Assembly (NCBI GenBank): GCA_001701065.1
Contig: DAAL01000206.1
Span: 9,095-17,825 of the forward strand
Direction: 5' to 3'
Length of the DNA: 8,731 nt
DNA from: Bacteroidales bacterium GP4
Lineage (GTDB): Bacteria > Bacteroidota > Bacteroidia > Bacteroidales > Muribaculaceae
Below are positions 1 through 6,821 of the stretch, piece by piece (within the stretch, counting starts at the first letter, position 1; each line of letters opens with the position of its first letter). The notes beneath the pieces are model-generated. The model did not search any database. It was not told the DNA's origin and saw only the letters and a program-made list of their open reading frames with translations. The translations under genes and the position numbers were made by a program.

Positions 1-1797
1 GTAACCGCCGTACACTCCCACAAGCATGGACTTAATGCGTTTACCCTGAGTGGCGTAAAGGTCGTCATTGAGCGTGTTCTGCTCGTAGTGCAGCCTCACC
101 TGTCCAAGAGCATAGGTGCCGCGGTCCTGCGGATGCGGCTTGTTGAGCAACCCCGGATAGAAGCGGTTGCTGATACGCCCTAATCCAAGGTCAGCCTCCA
201 ACTCGCCACTGCGTCCGGCAGCCATCCCGTAACGCAGCCTGACAAATGCTTCGGAAGCAGTGACAAGGCTATTGCTCTCATCGTAGAAAAGATGATTGGT
301 GTCGCCCATTTTGTGACGTGAAATCACACCCTGGAACTTGATATAGGACGGTATGGCGGTGCGCACCTCATACTTTGTCTCAAACACCCCTGCCATATAA
401 CTTTGCCCGAGCCACCCCTTGGCAAGCACATTGAACGAATGGAAGTCGAGAGTGTTGTATCCGGCTGAGAAAAACAGCATGGAATTGGTCGAGGAACTGA
501 TGTAGCCTCCACCGCCCAGCACGAAGTCATTTTTCACGTCGGCGCGAAGATTGAGCTTGAACATGCCGGTGGAATCGGACCATTCAGCTTTCGGGGTGAG
601 GTTCCGCAGTTTTCCCGATGATATGGCGCGGTAATAGGCAAGCTTTCCATGTTCAAGCCCAAAAGTGTCATTCGTGCCGTTAGTAAAGAGGTATTTCAGA
701 AACTCGTTCTGTGCTTTAGTGCCGCCTTCCACATGAACCGAGTCAAAAACCACCTCGGGAGTAGCCGCCTTAAATGCGGAACGCCGCTCGATGACACTAT
801 CGGCTGGTACCCTTGCCGTGACACGTGACTTGATGGAATCCATCATGGACATGGCGTAATCGTAGCCTATCTTGTAAATCTCACGGCACTTCGGGAAATC
901 GAGGAGCCCGAACTCGCTCAGTTCTATGCGCAGTTTTATGCCGTCGCTGTCAGGCAGCGAATAGTCATTCTTCTGGATAATCATGTCCTCGATCTGCTGC
1001 ACCAGATTGTTCACCTCCGGCTTCTTGTCGGGAGAACTCACGTCCACCCCCAGCATTATGCCGGGCGAAAACTCCTCCCTCATCACATCGACAGGGAAAT
1101 TATCGTATATGCCGCCGTCGTACACCAGAATACCGTTCATCTCGATGGGATGGAACACGATGGGGAACGACATGGAAGCCCTGATGGCATCGCCGAGCGA
1201 CCCGTCGCGGCACACAATCTTGTGCTTGTGGTAAATGTCGGAGGTCACGCAGCGGAACGGCACGAAAAGCCGGTCGAAATCATCATGGCACTGCGCCGAA
1301 TACTTGGCAAACAGTTCCATAAATGCATAGTTCATGGGGAGCGGACTGATGATGCTCGTGGGAAGTATGTTATTGTCGGCACTGTCAGTAAGGCTCAGAT
1401 TGAACGAAGCCAATTTAGGTGTGGGATCATCCTTGGCGTAGTAGTAGGTCAACGACGGATCGATTGTGCCGGTTGACCAGTAGGAGAACCCTTTGGACTC
1501 CAGCAGTTCCATCATCTCCTCAGGCGAATAGCCCGAAGCGTACAGTCCGCCCACGATAGCACCCATGGATGTTCCGGTGATGTAGTCTATGGGGATATCA
1601 TTGTCCTCCAATGCCTTTATCACACCTATATGGGCTATACCCTTGGCACCGCCGCCGCTAAGGACAAGCCCCACCGACTGCCGGTCAGGCACCGTGGCGG
1701 CATACTGCGGCAAAACACCTAAAAGCATCACTGCGGCAACCAACAGGCACCACCGCTTTGTCACTCCCGAATAAAAGTTGAAATCCTGAATATACAT
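1..1797 (-). CDS. Patatin-like phospholipase with POTRA/Omp85-type barrel, 3' end outside window
   Basis: The frame is open from ATG at 1797 to the window edge (599 codons, no stop), so the C-terminus is missing. Residues 14-34 look like a signal peptide (KR, then a hydrophobic stretch ending QYAA). The patatin domain follows: oxyanion loop SGGGAKG at 47-53, nucleophile elbow GTSMG at 75-79 (Ser77), and DGG at 227-229 (Asp227) followed by NFPVDVM, giving the Ser-Asp dyad of RssA/PlpD-type serine lipases. After about residue 340, 'VVFDSVHVEGGTKAQNEF' resembles a POTRA domain. The rest consists of alternating short segments typical of a BamA/TamA-like barrel. By family knowledge the lipase acts on phospholipid or another acyl ester, carried to or through the outer membrane by the barrel, as in type Vd proteins. 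Substrate and topology are inferred. It lies 73 bp downstream of the sugar kinase gene and may be cotranscribed. The start codon sits in a potential hairpin. Confidence 0.9.
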   Translation of the reverse strand, partial: MYIQDFNFYSGVTKRWCLLVAAVMLLGVLPQYAATVPDRQSVGLVLSGGGAKGIAHIGVIKALEDNDIPIDYITGTSMGAIVGGLYASGYSPEEMMELLESKGFSYWSTGTIDPSLTYYYAKDDPTPKLASFNLSLTDSADNNILPTSIISPLPMNYAFMELFAKYSAQCHDDFDRLFVPFRCVTSDIYHKHKIVCRDGSLGDAIRASMSFPIVFHPIEMNGILVYDGGIYDNFPVDVMREEFSPGIMLGVDVSSPDKKPEVNNLVQQIEDMIIQKNDYSLPDSDGIKLRIELSEFGLLDFPKCREIYKIGYDYAMSMMDSIKSRVTARVPADSVIERRSAFKAATPEVVFDSVHVEGGTKAQNEFLKYLFTNGTNDTFGLEHGKLAYYRAISSGKLRNLTPKAEWSDSTGMFKLNLRADVKNDFVLGGGGYISSSTNSMLFFSAGYNTLDFHSFNVLAKGWLGQSYMAGVFETKYEVRTAIPSYIKFQGVISRHKMGDTNHLFYDESNSLVTASEAFVRLRYGMAAGRSGELEADLGLGRISNRFYPGLLNKPHPQDRGTYALGQVRLHYEQNTLNDDLYATQGKRIKSMLVGVYGGY

Positions 1798-1834
1798 ATT
1801 ATATTACCGTTTAGGAATATAACGTATATTCAGG
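1785..1834 (-). promoter_or_regulatory. Inverted repeat enclosing the start codon of the patatin gene
   Basis: CCTGAATATAC at 1785-1795 and GTATATTCAGG at 1824-1834 are perfect 11-bp inverted repeats, separated by 28 bp. In the minus-strand mRNA the first arm is just upstream of the gene, and the second begins with the G of the ATG. An inner pairing, TTATAT with ATATAA, would extend the stem. The structure could hide the translation start, acting as an RNA switch or thermosensor-like element. At DNA level it could be an operator. Pairing is seen directly; function is inferred. Confidence 0.4.
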
Positions 1835-1870
1835 GAGTAAGGTTGAACGCTATAGAGTGTTCTATACGGG

Positions 1871-2722
1871 TCAATGACAGATGTGGTAGCGCACAAGTCC
1901 CTCCATCGGGCTCTTTATGACTTCGCCAAGATGAGCATCCAACGCCACAGCCGCTTCCTGAAGCACAGGACGGAAGTAGAACGCCACGCTGCCCACAAAT
2001 CCCACCGGCATCTTGCGGTAACCGGAATAGTTGGACACGTTGCGCACAAAGAACGACTTGAACTCGTTTAGCACAAGACGGTGGATGGACGGCTCATCGA
2101 TGTGCTTAAGCAGGAACGGAGTGAGTGATGCAAGAAAACGGTTGGGCATAGGGTCACAGTAGACTCTCTTTATCACGTCCACATTATCTATATCGTACTC
2201 TTCACGGAACTGGCTTGCCAGCTCTTCAGGAAGCTGATGTTTCAGTACGTCCCCCAGAAGATGCCTTCCAAGCACCGCGCCGCTTCCTTCATCACCGAGG
2301 ATGTAACCGAGCGGACTCACGTGGTCAGCGATTTTGCGCCCGTCATAATAGCCGGAGTTGGAACCGGTGCCGAGTATACATGCTATGCCCTCGTCATCAC
2401 CGAACAATCCCCGGGCAGCCCCTACAAGGTCCGATTCAACGTCAATCGCCACAGTTTCCCCGAAATGGGAGCGCAGAGCGTCGATAATCTGTTTATTTGT
2501 GTAACTGTCTTTGCATCCTGCTCCATAAAAATGGATGGACTTCACGCTGTCCATGTATTCCCCCATTTGAGGAACAAGTTCTTGACCTATATATTGAGCG
2601 ATTTCTTCACCGGTGAGCACAATAGGGTTAAGACCGGTGGTGTACACTGTCTTTAGGACGTTACTTCCGTCCAGTAAGCACCATTCCACTTTGGAACTTC
2701 CGCTGTCAGCAATTAATTTCAT
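1871..2722 (-). CDS. BadF/BadG/BcrA/BcrD-type sugar kinase, N-acetylglucosamine kinase-like
   Basis: This 283-aa protein has the ASKHA fold signatures in order. Phosphate-1 motif ADSGSSK is at residues 5-11, the ESD of ESDLVGAARG at 96-98 gives the likely catalytic Asp98, phosphate-2 motif ILGTGSNS is at 116-123, and LGDEGSG is at 142-148. A C-terminal GFVGSVAF segment fits the adenosine-binding motif. Length and motif spacing match the N-acetylglucosamine kinase branch rather than the larger 2-hydroxyglutaryl/benzoyl-CoA reductase activators. The likely reaction is ATP-dependent phosphorylation of GlcNAc or a related amino sugar in the cytosol, for example in recycling of peptidoglycan or host glycan sugars. 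The exact sugar cannot be read from sequence. The ATG at 2722 starts directly with the phosphate-1 strand, as is usual. It is the first gene of a possible two-gene unit with the patatin-barrel gene and has a consensus-like promoter element about 40 bp upstream. Confidence 0.88.
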   Translation of the reverse strand: MKLIADSGSSKVEWCLLDGSNVLKTVYTTGLNPIVLTGEEIAQYIGQELVPQMGEYMDSVKSIHFYGAGCKDSYTNKQIIDALRSHFGETVAIDVESDLVGAARGLFGDDEGIACILGTGSNSGYYDGRKIADHVSPLGYILGDEGSGAVLGRHLLGDVLKHQLPEELASQFREEYDIDNVDVIKRVYCDPMPNRFLASLTPFLLKHIDEPSIHRLVLNEFKSFFVRNVSNYSGYRKMPVGFVGSVAFYFRPVLQEAAVALDAHLGEVIKSPMEGLVRYHICH

Positions 2723-2760
2723 ATCGCGTTATTATGCAGATTTAAAACTGAAAAATCGGA

Positions 2761-2768
2761 CAAAATTA
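2761..2768 (-). promoter_or_regulatory. Bacteroidota-type -7 element for the sugar kinase gene
   Basis: Read on the minus strand the site is TAATTTTG, an exact match to TAnnTTTG. It would start transcription near 2754, leaving a leader of about 30 nt before the ATG at 2722. No convincing TTTG -33 box is present 19-21 bp upstream; the right arm of the nearby inverted repeat lies close to that position. Confidence 0.5.
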
Positions 2769-2789
2769 CACATTTTTCCACAAATAATA

Positions 2790-2833
2790 AGAAACTGTTT
2801 AAATTTTTTTCTTCTGATTTTTAAACAGTTTCT
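2790..2833. repeat. 14-bp perfect inverted repeat in the divergent control region
   Basis: AGAAACTGTTTAAA at 2790-2803 and TTTAAACAGTTTCT at 2820-2833 are exact reverse complements around a 16-nt T-rich loop. The element lies about 20 bp upstream of the -7 box of the kinase gene and about 90 bp upstream of the promoter of the plus-strand gene. It could be an operator, a bidirectional transcription barrier or a dispersed small palindromic repeat. Sequence alone does not decide. Confidence 0.6.
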
Positions 2834-2843
2834 AAGCCATCAA

Positions 2844-2886
2844 CTCGCAATTTGACTCTTTTTTAGTTAAATTGCCGTTTTGCGAG
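2844..2886. repeat. Nested, mutually exclusive inverted repeats upstream of the 2963 gene
   Basis: Two pairings share bases. CTCGCAA (2844-2850) pairs with TTGCGAG (2880-2886). GCAATTTGAC (2847-2856) pairs with GTTAAATTGC (2866-2875) through nine Watson-Crick pairs and one G-U. The site lies just upstream of the predicted promoter, so an operator seems more likely than an mRNA structure. Confidence 0.35.
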
Positions 2887-2919
2887 GATAAAAATTAACA
2901 CTTCAAAAACTTTTTTCGG

Positions 2920-2927
2920 TAACCTTG
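2920..2927 (+). promoter_or_regulatory. Probable -7 element for the 2963 gene
   Basis: TAACCTTG differs from TAnnTTTG at one base. The predicted start, near 2933, falls before the upstream ATG at 2939 by only a few bases but about 30 nt before the ATG at 2963. This favours 2963 as the translation start. No clear -33 box is seen. Confidence 0.45.
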
Positions 2928-2962
2928 CGTTAACAATAATGCATAGCAACTATAATTTATTT

Positions 2963-4171
2963 ATGAAAGGGAAATTTTTAAGTTTAGCAACGGTCATCAG
3001 TATTTGTTACTTTACATCGTCAGCCAGCGTGAGCGACATAAAAGATGTCATAAACACACTTGAAAACGCCCGCTGTTACAATGCCGAAGTAAAATATCAA
3101 GTATTGATGTCGCTGCAAAACGATGTTGATTACACCATCCGTCTTGAGTCGACTGTTGCGCCTGACGACACTATTCTTCCGGCAAGTTTTCTCATAGACT
3201 GGACTATGCCCACTCCCGGCGGAGCATCCACAGGCTTTTCAGCTTACTTCAACGGGAATGTCTACCTGTTCCGAGGCGACCGGCTGCTTGAATACCATTA
3301 TCCGGAAGATAAAAACGCATTTTATCCCTCGGGAAGCGCAGCGGGAATACTTCAGGGAGTACACCGCACCATGCAATTCGCGTCGCTGCTGCCCCAATTT
3401 ATAGGAGAAGAACTCAATTCCATTATACAAAATAAGGAATACACTTATAAGTTTACCCCCGATTCTGTTGTAAGCGGCGAACATTACAGCGTGTTCAACG
3501 CACAATGGATAGCCCATGACGAAGTTTTGAAGGAAATAGAATACCGATTTGATCCTCAGACCGGGCTGCCTGTGTACTCTGAATTTGAGAACAACCCCGG
3601 CGCGCTTGCCGAGCAGACCATCGTGGCATCCTACGAATATCCCCTGCCGGGAAACTCGGGATGCATAGAACTTTCCGAGGAGATGCTTATAGGCAAATAT
3701 CCCGAAGTATTCGAGAAATTCCGTGAGAGCAGTTACGCCATCGAGAATCTTCCGGGGCAGAAACTGCCGTCATTCGCACTCGCCACAACTACCGGCGAGC
3801 GTTACACCTACAGGTCGGGCGACGGTTTCCGCTGTCCCACTGTGATAGCTCTTGTGGATCCACGCTCCACATTTGCCAGGGAAACCATCGAAGCGGTGAG
3901 AGCCGGACTGGACCAAGTGCCTTACACGATAGAAATCATATGGGCGTTCACCGGAAACAACCATGACGAAATAGACGAGCTTATGCCGCAGTGTCTTCCG
4001 GGAGAACAAGCACTCATAAGCGCAAAATCGCTTGCCCGCGACACGGGAGCAAGCATGTTTCCGGTGCTCATCTTCACAAAACCGTCAGGAATAGTGGAAG
4101 ATGTAACGATAGGATACAACAATAACCTCACATCGGATGTTATACAGAAGGCATCAATATTAGCCAACTAA
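2963..4171 (+). CDS. Exported protein with LolA-like N-terminal region and cysteine-less thioredoxin-like C-terminal domain
   Basis: From the ATG at 2963 the product is 402 aa. An in-frame ATG at 2939 would add eight residues, but MKGK followed by a hydrophobic stretch and SSAS is a normal signal peptide start, and the promoter position fits. The middle region (about 25-245) is beta-rich, with YQVLMSL, FSAYFNGNVYLFRGDRLLEY and IEYRFDPQTGLPVYSEF-like segments. It resembles LolA/LolB-type or outer-membrane lipoprotein-sorting folds seen in Bacteroidota proteins; I am not certain of this. The C-terminal region from about 263 (LPGQKLPSFAL) follows a redoxin/TlpA layout. Where WCxxC normally sits there is DPRSTFAR, with Ser302 and Ala305 in the two cysteine positions. 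The cis-proline strand is kept (MFPVLIF, Pro367). It is therefore probably a non-redox thioredoxin fold in the periplasm. The tpx gene follows 15 bp later. Confidence 0.8.
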   Translation: MKGKFLSLATVISICYFTSSASVSDIKDVINTLENARCYNAEVKYQVLMSLQNDVDYTIRLESTVAPDDTILPASFLIDWTMPTPGGASTGFSAYFNGNVYLFRGDRLLEYHYPEDKNAFYPSGSAAGILQGVHRTMQFASLLPQFIGEELNSIIQNKEYTYKFTPDSVVSGEHYSVFNAQWIAHDEVLKEIEYRFDPQTGLPVYSEFENNPGALAEQTIVASYEYPLPGNSGCIELSEEMLIGKYPEVFEKFRESSYAIENLPGQKLPSFALATTTGERYTYRSGDGFRCPTVIALVDPRSTFARETIEAVRAGLDQVPYTIEIIWAFTGNNHDEIDELMPQCLPGEQALISAKSLARDTGASMFPVLIFTKPSGIVEDVTIGYNNNLTSDVIQKASILAN

Positions 4172-4186
4172 AAATAATACGACAAT

Positions 4187-4684
4187 ATGGAGACTGTATA
4201 CTTCCAAGGTAACGCCTGCCACACTTACGGCAACTTACCTAATGTAGGGGACACTGCCCCCGATTTTAATCTTGTGACAACCGACCTCAAGGACGTTAAG
4301 CTTGAGGACTTTCCCGGAAAGAAAGTGGTGCTGAACATATTCCCGAGCCTTGACACTGCTGTGTGCGCTCTAAGCGTGCGCCGTTTCAACGAAATGGCTG
4401 CTGCGAAGGACGATGCTGTAGTGCTGTGCGTGTCTATGGACCTTCCTTTTGCATCCAAGCGTTTTACTGACGCTGAAGGGATAAAGAATGTGTATCCCGC
4501 ATCGGCATTCCGTTCACCGGAATTTTCCAAGGATTACGGCGTACAGCTTGTGGACGGTCCGTTGAAAGGATTGCTGACACGCGCCGTGGTTATCATCGAC
4601 AAGGACCGCAAGGTCATATACCGTGAACTTGTCGACGAAATCACCCATGAGCCTGACTATGAGGCAGCGTTAAAGATGCTTTAA
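4187..4684 (+). CDS. tpx: Tpx-type thiol peroxidase (atypical peroxiredoxin) lacking the usual resolving cysteine
   Basis: The 165-aa product is full length for the Tpx family and colinear with it throughout. The N-terminus reads [15 protein letters not shown], the active site is [18 protein letters not shown] with peroxidatic Cys60, then come [16 protein letters not shown], the [13 protein letters not shown] block and the ending [16 protein letters not shown]. Tpx enzymes reduce lipid and alkyl hydroperoxides with thioredoxin as electron donor. In the classical 2-Cys mechanism the resolving cysteine sits in RFC-x-AEG, about 34 residues after the peroxidatic one. Here that motif is RFTDAEG, with Thr94. 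The other cysteines are Cys81, matching a non-catalytic strand cysteine of the family, and Cys11. The enzyme may work as a 1-Cys peroxidase or use Cys11 or a partner thiol. No signal peptide, so cytosolic. It is probably cotranscribed with the preceding gene. Its last 15 bp overlap the convergent cupin gene. Confidence 0.95.
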   Translation: METVYFQGNACHTYGNLPNVGDTAPDFNLVTTDLKDVKLEDFPGKKVVLNIFPSLDTAVCALSVRRFNEMAAAKDDAVVLCVSMDLPFASKRFTDAEGIKNVYPASAFRSPEFSKDYGVQLVDGPLKGLLTRAVVIIDKDRKVIYRELVDEITHEPDYEAALKML

Positions 4685-5083
4685 AAAATCTTGATAATTT
4701 CGGATGTAATCATTCTCGTCATATTCCTCTGATGCAAGCACAAGGCACACAGCCCCTGACGAAAAGTCCTCAAGGGTACGCCAAATGCCCGGAACGATGA
4801 GAAGACCTTTATGGGAGCGGTTGAGAAACACGCTCCTTTTATTTTGCCCGTCGTCAAGAACTACCGTGAAACTTCCGCTCACCGCCACAAGAAGCTGATA
4901 AAGGCTCTTGTGGGCATGACCGCCACGGCTTTCTCCGCCCGGAACGTCGTAAAGATAATAGACACGCTTGACGGCAAAAGGGAACTCCGAAGCGCGCCCA
5001 ACCACCGTGAGCTTTCCAAGCCGCTGACCGTCGTGGGATTCAAGCTCCACCACCCGGCAATCATCTACCGTCACTCCATTCAT
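4670..5083 (-). CDS. fdtA: FdtA/QdtA-type dTDP-4-oxo-6-deoxyglucose 3,4-ketoisomerase (cupin)
   Basis: This 137-aa single-domain cupin matches the FdtA/QdtA/WxcM-like family over its whole length. Visible blocks are [22 protein letters not shown] with His56 and His58, [35 protein letters not shown] and [16 protein letters not shown]. The H-A-H pair supplies the acid/base residues in characterised members. They convert dTDP-4-keto-6-deoxyglucose to the 3-keto sugar, with galacto (FdtA) or gluco (QdtA) configuration at C4. Which product forms cannot be told by eye, so the gene symbol is by family only. Its ATG overlaps the aminotransferase stop in an ATGA arrangement, indicating translational coupling. 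It is the last gene of a three-gene operon and its stop lies inside the convergent tpx gene. Confidence 0.88.
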   Translation of the reverse strand: MNGVTVDDCRVVELESHDGQRLGKLTVVGRASEFPFAVKRVYYLYDVPGGESRGGHAHKSLYQLLVAVSGSFTVVLDDGQNKRSVFLNRSHKGLLIVPGIWRTLEDFSSGAVCLVLASEEYDENDYIRNYQDFLKHL

Positions 5084-6186
5084 TCTGTATAATCATTTAT
5101 AATGTTACTTATATCCCGGGCATCATCAAGGGATGTGCAAGCCGGACTTATAGGCAGGCTCACCACCTCGCGCACCAATTTGCGTGTGACAGGCATGTCC
5201 AAATCCTTATATTCACGATAGCATTCCTGGTCAATGGGCGCAACCGGATAGTGCACGGCTGTTTCCACGCCGCGATCAAGCAAATACCGCCGGAACCGCT
5301 CCCGGTCCTTCACCCTCACCACATACTGATGGTAGACATGTCCGGGCGAATCCTCCGGAAGAACCACAGCGGGGTTATGGATTGTGCGACTATATATCCC
5401 AGCCAACGCTCTGCGTCCGGCATTCTCGGCATCCACCTCCTGCAACTTTATCCGCAGCATCGCCGCCTGTATGGGGTCAAGGCGTGAATTATATCCACGA
5501 TAAATGTTATGATACTGCTCGATGCTGCCGTAGTTTCTCAAAGCCCTCACCACCTGAGCCAATTGTGCGTCATGGGTGGTCACGGCTCCACCGTCGCCAA
5601 GCGCACCAAGATTTTTAGTAGGATAAAAACTGAACGCGGCGGCATCGCCCAATGCGCCGCAACGTTTGCCGTCGACATGCGCCCCGATGGCTTGCGCACT
5701 GTCTTCAAGAAGAAGAAGTCCATGCTTGTCAGCTACGCTTCTCAATAACTCGCTGTAAGCAGGATTACCGTAAAGATGCACAGTCATTATAGCACGTGTT
5801 CCGGGAGTCAAGAATCTCTCTAACAAAGATGCGTCAAGATTAAAACTACACTCGTCAGGCTCCACGAACACCGGGCGGAATCCCATGTCGGTTATAGCAA
5901 GCACAGTGGCGATAAAGGTATTTGCCGGCACTATTATCTCATCGCCCTCCTTCAGCTTGCCAAGTTCACGGTAGCCGGCAAGAATCAGGCGCAGCGCATC
6001 AAGACCGTTGCCAGTGCCTACACAATGGGCGGTTCCGCAGTAGGCTGCAATCTCCTGCTCCAATGCCTCAACCTCTTCACCGCCTATGTAACGACCGGAG
6101 TTGATAACCTCGGCACATGCCTTTTTCAATTTCTCGGCACAGACCTCATTCACCTTAGCCAAGTCAAGAAACACATACCGCTTCAT
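5080..6186 (-). CDS. fdtB: DegT/DnrJ/EryC1/StrS sugar aminotransferase, FdtB/QdtB-like
   Basis: The 368-aa protein is full length for a PLP-dependent fold-type I sugar aminotransferase. Motifs in order are SGRYIGGEEVEALE near the N-terminus, GTGNGLDAL at 57-65, PANTFIAT at 87-94, VHLYGNP at 136-142, LEDSAQAIGA at 160-169 with Asp162 for the pyridine nitrogen, and SFYPTKNLGALGDGGAV with the Schiff-base lysine Lys191. RNYGS and GYNSRLDPIQAA follow. Between two FdtA-type cupins, the expected reaction is glutamate-dependent transamination of dTDP-3-keto-6-deoxyhexose to dTDP-3-amino-3,6-dideoxyhexose (Fuc3N or Qui3N) in the cytosol. A 4-bp overlap at each end (6183-6186 and 5080-5083) couples it to both cupin genes. 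No thymidylyltransferase or 4,6-dehydratase lies in the window, so the dTDP-sugar precursor must come from genes elsewhere. Substrate assignment is inferred from context. Confidence 0.9.
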   Translation of the reverse strand: MKRYVFLDLAKVNEVCAEKLKKACAEVINSGRYIGGEEVEALEQEIAAYCGTAHCVGTGNGLDALRLILAGYRELGKLKEGDEIIVPANTFIATVLAITDMGFRPVFVEPDECSFNLDASLLERFLTPGTRAIMTVHLYGNPAYSELLRSVADKHGLLLLEDSAQAIGAHVDGKRCGALGDAAAFSFYPTKNLGALGDGGAVTTHDAQLAQVVRALRNYGSIEQYHNIYRGYNSRLDPIQAAMLRIKLQEVDAENAGRRALAGIYSRTIHNPAVVLPEDSPGHVYHQYVVRVKDRERFRRYLLDRGVETAVHYPVAPIDQECYREYKDLDMPVTRKLVREVVSLPISPACTSLDDARDISNIINDYTE

Positions 6187-6605
6187 AGCCTACCCTCCTT
6201 CTTCAATCTTAAAAACTCCGCCTTGTCACGAATATAATCGCACTCGTCATAGTCAGTCGACGAAAGAATCAGCGCGACAGAGTTGGTGGAGAAGTTGGTA
6301 AGCTGCCGCCACACCCCCGGATTCACAAGAAGTCCGTAATAGGACCTTGAAAGATGCACGCACACTTCCTTCTCGCCGTCATCGACCTTGACATCGAAGG
6401 CTCCCGACAATGCCACAATAACTTCCCGTTGCTCATGATAGGCATGTCCTTCACGCGATTCTCCACCCGGCACATCATAGACCCAATAAGCGCGGGCTAT
6501 GGGAAACGGGATAAAATCGGGATACTGTATGAAGGACAGATTTCCCCTTGCGTCCTCAATCTTAGGGAAACTTATTAAATTGTTGTCGTCAGGATTCATT
6601 GCCAT
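6183..6605 (-). CDS. Second FdtA/WxcM-like cupin, divergent active site
   Basis: This cupin is a paralogue of the downstream ketoisomerase. Shared blocks include [41 protein letters not shown] and ILSSTDYDECDYIRD. The N-terminal ISFPKIEDARGNLSF block is typical of the family. The frame is open up to an ATG at 6668, but a -7-like box at 6664-6657 would place the transcript start near 6652. The ATGs at 6605 and 6599 are therefore more credible; 6599 (MNPDDNN) gives a family-like length of 138 aa. The key loop is REGHAYHEQ instead of RGGHAHK, so the second histidine of the H-A-H pair is Tyr, followed by His. It may have a different sugar isomerase activity, act on another intermediate, or be a regulatory partner of the aminotransferase. 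It is the first gene of the operon, with an ATGA overlap to the aminotransferase. Confidence 0.82.
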   Translation of the reverse strand: MAMNPDDNNLISFPKIEDARGNLSFIQYPDFIPFPIARAYWVYDVPGGESREGHAYHEQREVIVALSGAFDVKVDDGEKEVCVHLSRSYYGLLVNPGVWRQLTNFSTNSVALILSSTDYDECDYIRDKAEFLRLKKEGRL

Positions 6606-6626
6606 GTGAAAGCGATTATAGTCAAC

Positions 6627-6651
6627 GCAATTATCGATTATATCGAATTGC
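6627..6651 (-). promoter_or_regulatory. Hairpin at the predicted 5' end of the amino-sugar operon mRNA
   Basis: On the minus strand GCAATT and CGAT pair with ATCG and AATTGC around an ATA loop, with a two-base bulge. The stem starts at about the first transcribed base predicted from the -7 box at 6664-6657. It could protect the mRNA 5' end or be an operator. Confidence 0.3.
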
Positions 6652-6656
6652 AATTG

Positions 6657-6664
6657 CGAAGATA
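6657..6664 (-). promoter_or_regulatory. Possible -7 element of the amino-sugar operon
   Basis: TATCTTCG on the minus strand differs from TAnnTTTG at one base and is followed by C. It lies about 50 bp before the likely start codons at 6605 and 6599. No clear -33 box was found, so the call rests on the -7 match and position. Confidence 0.4.
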
Positions 6665-6821
6665 ACAAAATTTCATAAACTACGCCACCGAATGCCGCGA
6701 TAAATAGAAACTTTAATTCTTTTGGCTATCGTATATAGCTATGGAATTATTTCAACTGGAAGTCCTCAACAGCGCATAATTCAGCAAGAAATAACAACAC
6801 AGCACCAAACCACCCCATATT

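Noticed and set aside
983..1476. Plus-strand open frames within the patatin gene
   Set aside because: They run antisense to conserved lipase residues such as the DGG motif and have no recognisable protein features.
2215..2656. Open frames on the plus strand inside the sugar kinase gene
   Set aside because: They are antisense to a motif-complete kinase and show no domain features.
2939..2962. ATG at 2939 as the start of the exported thioredoxin-like protein
   Set aside because: It lies almost on the predicted transcription start and would place eight polar residues before a normal signal peptide that starts at 2963.
6606..6668. N-terminal extension of the first cupin from the ATG at 6668
   Set aside because: The segment overlaps the probable promoter element at 6664-6657 and adds residues outside the family's conserved N-terminus. 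The ATGs at 6605 and 6599 fit better.
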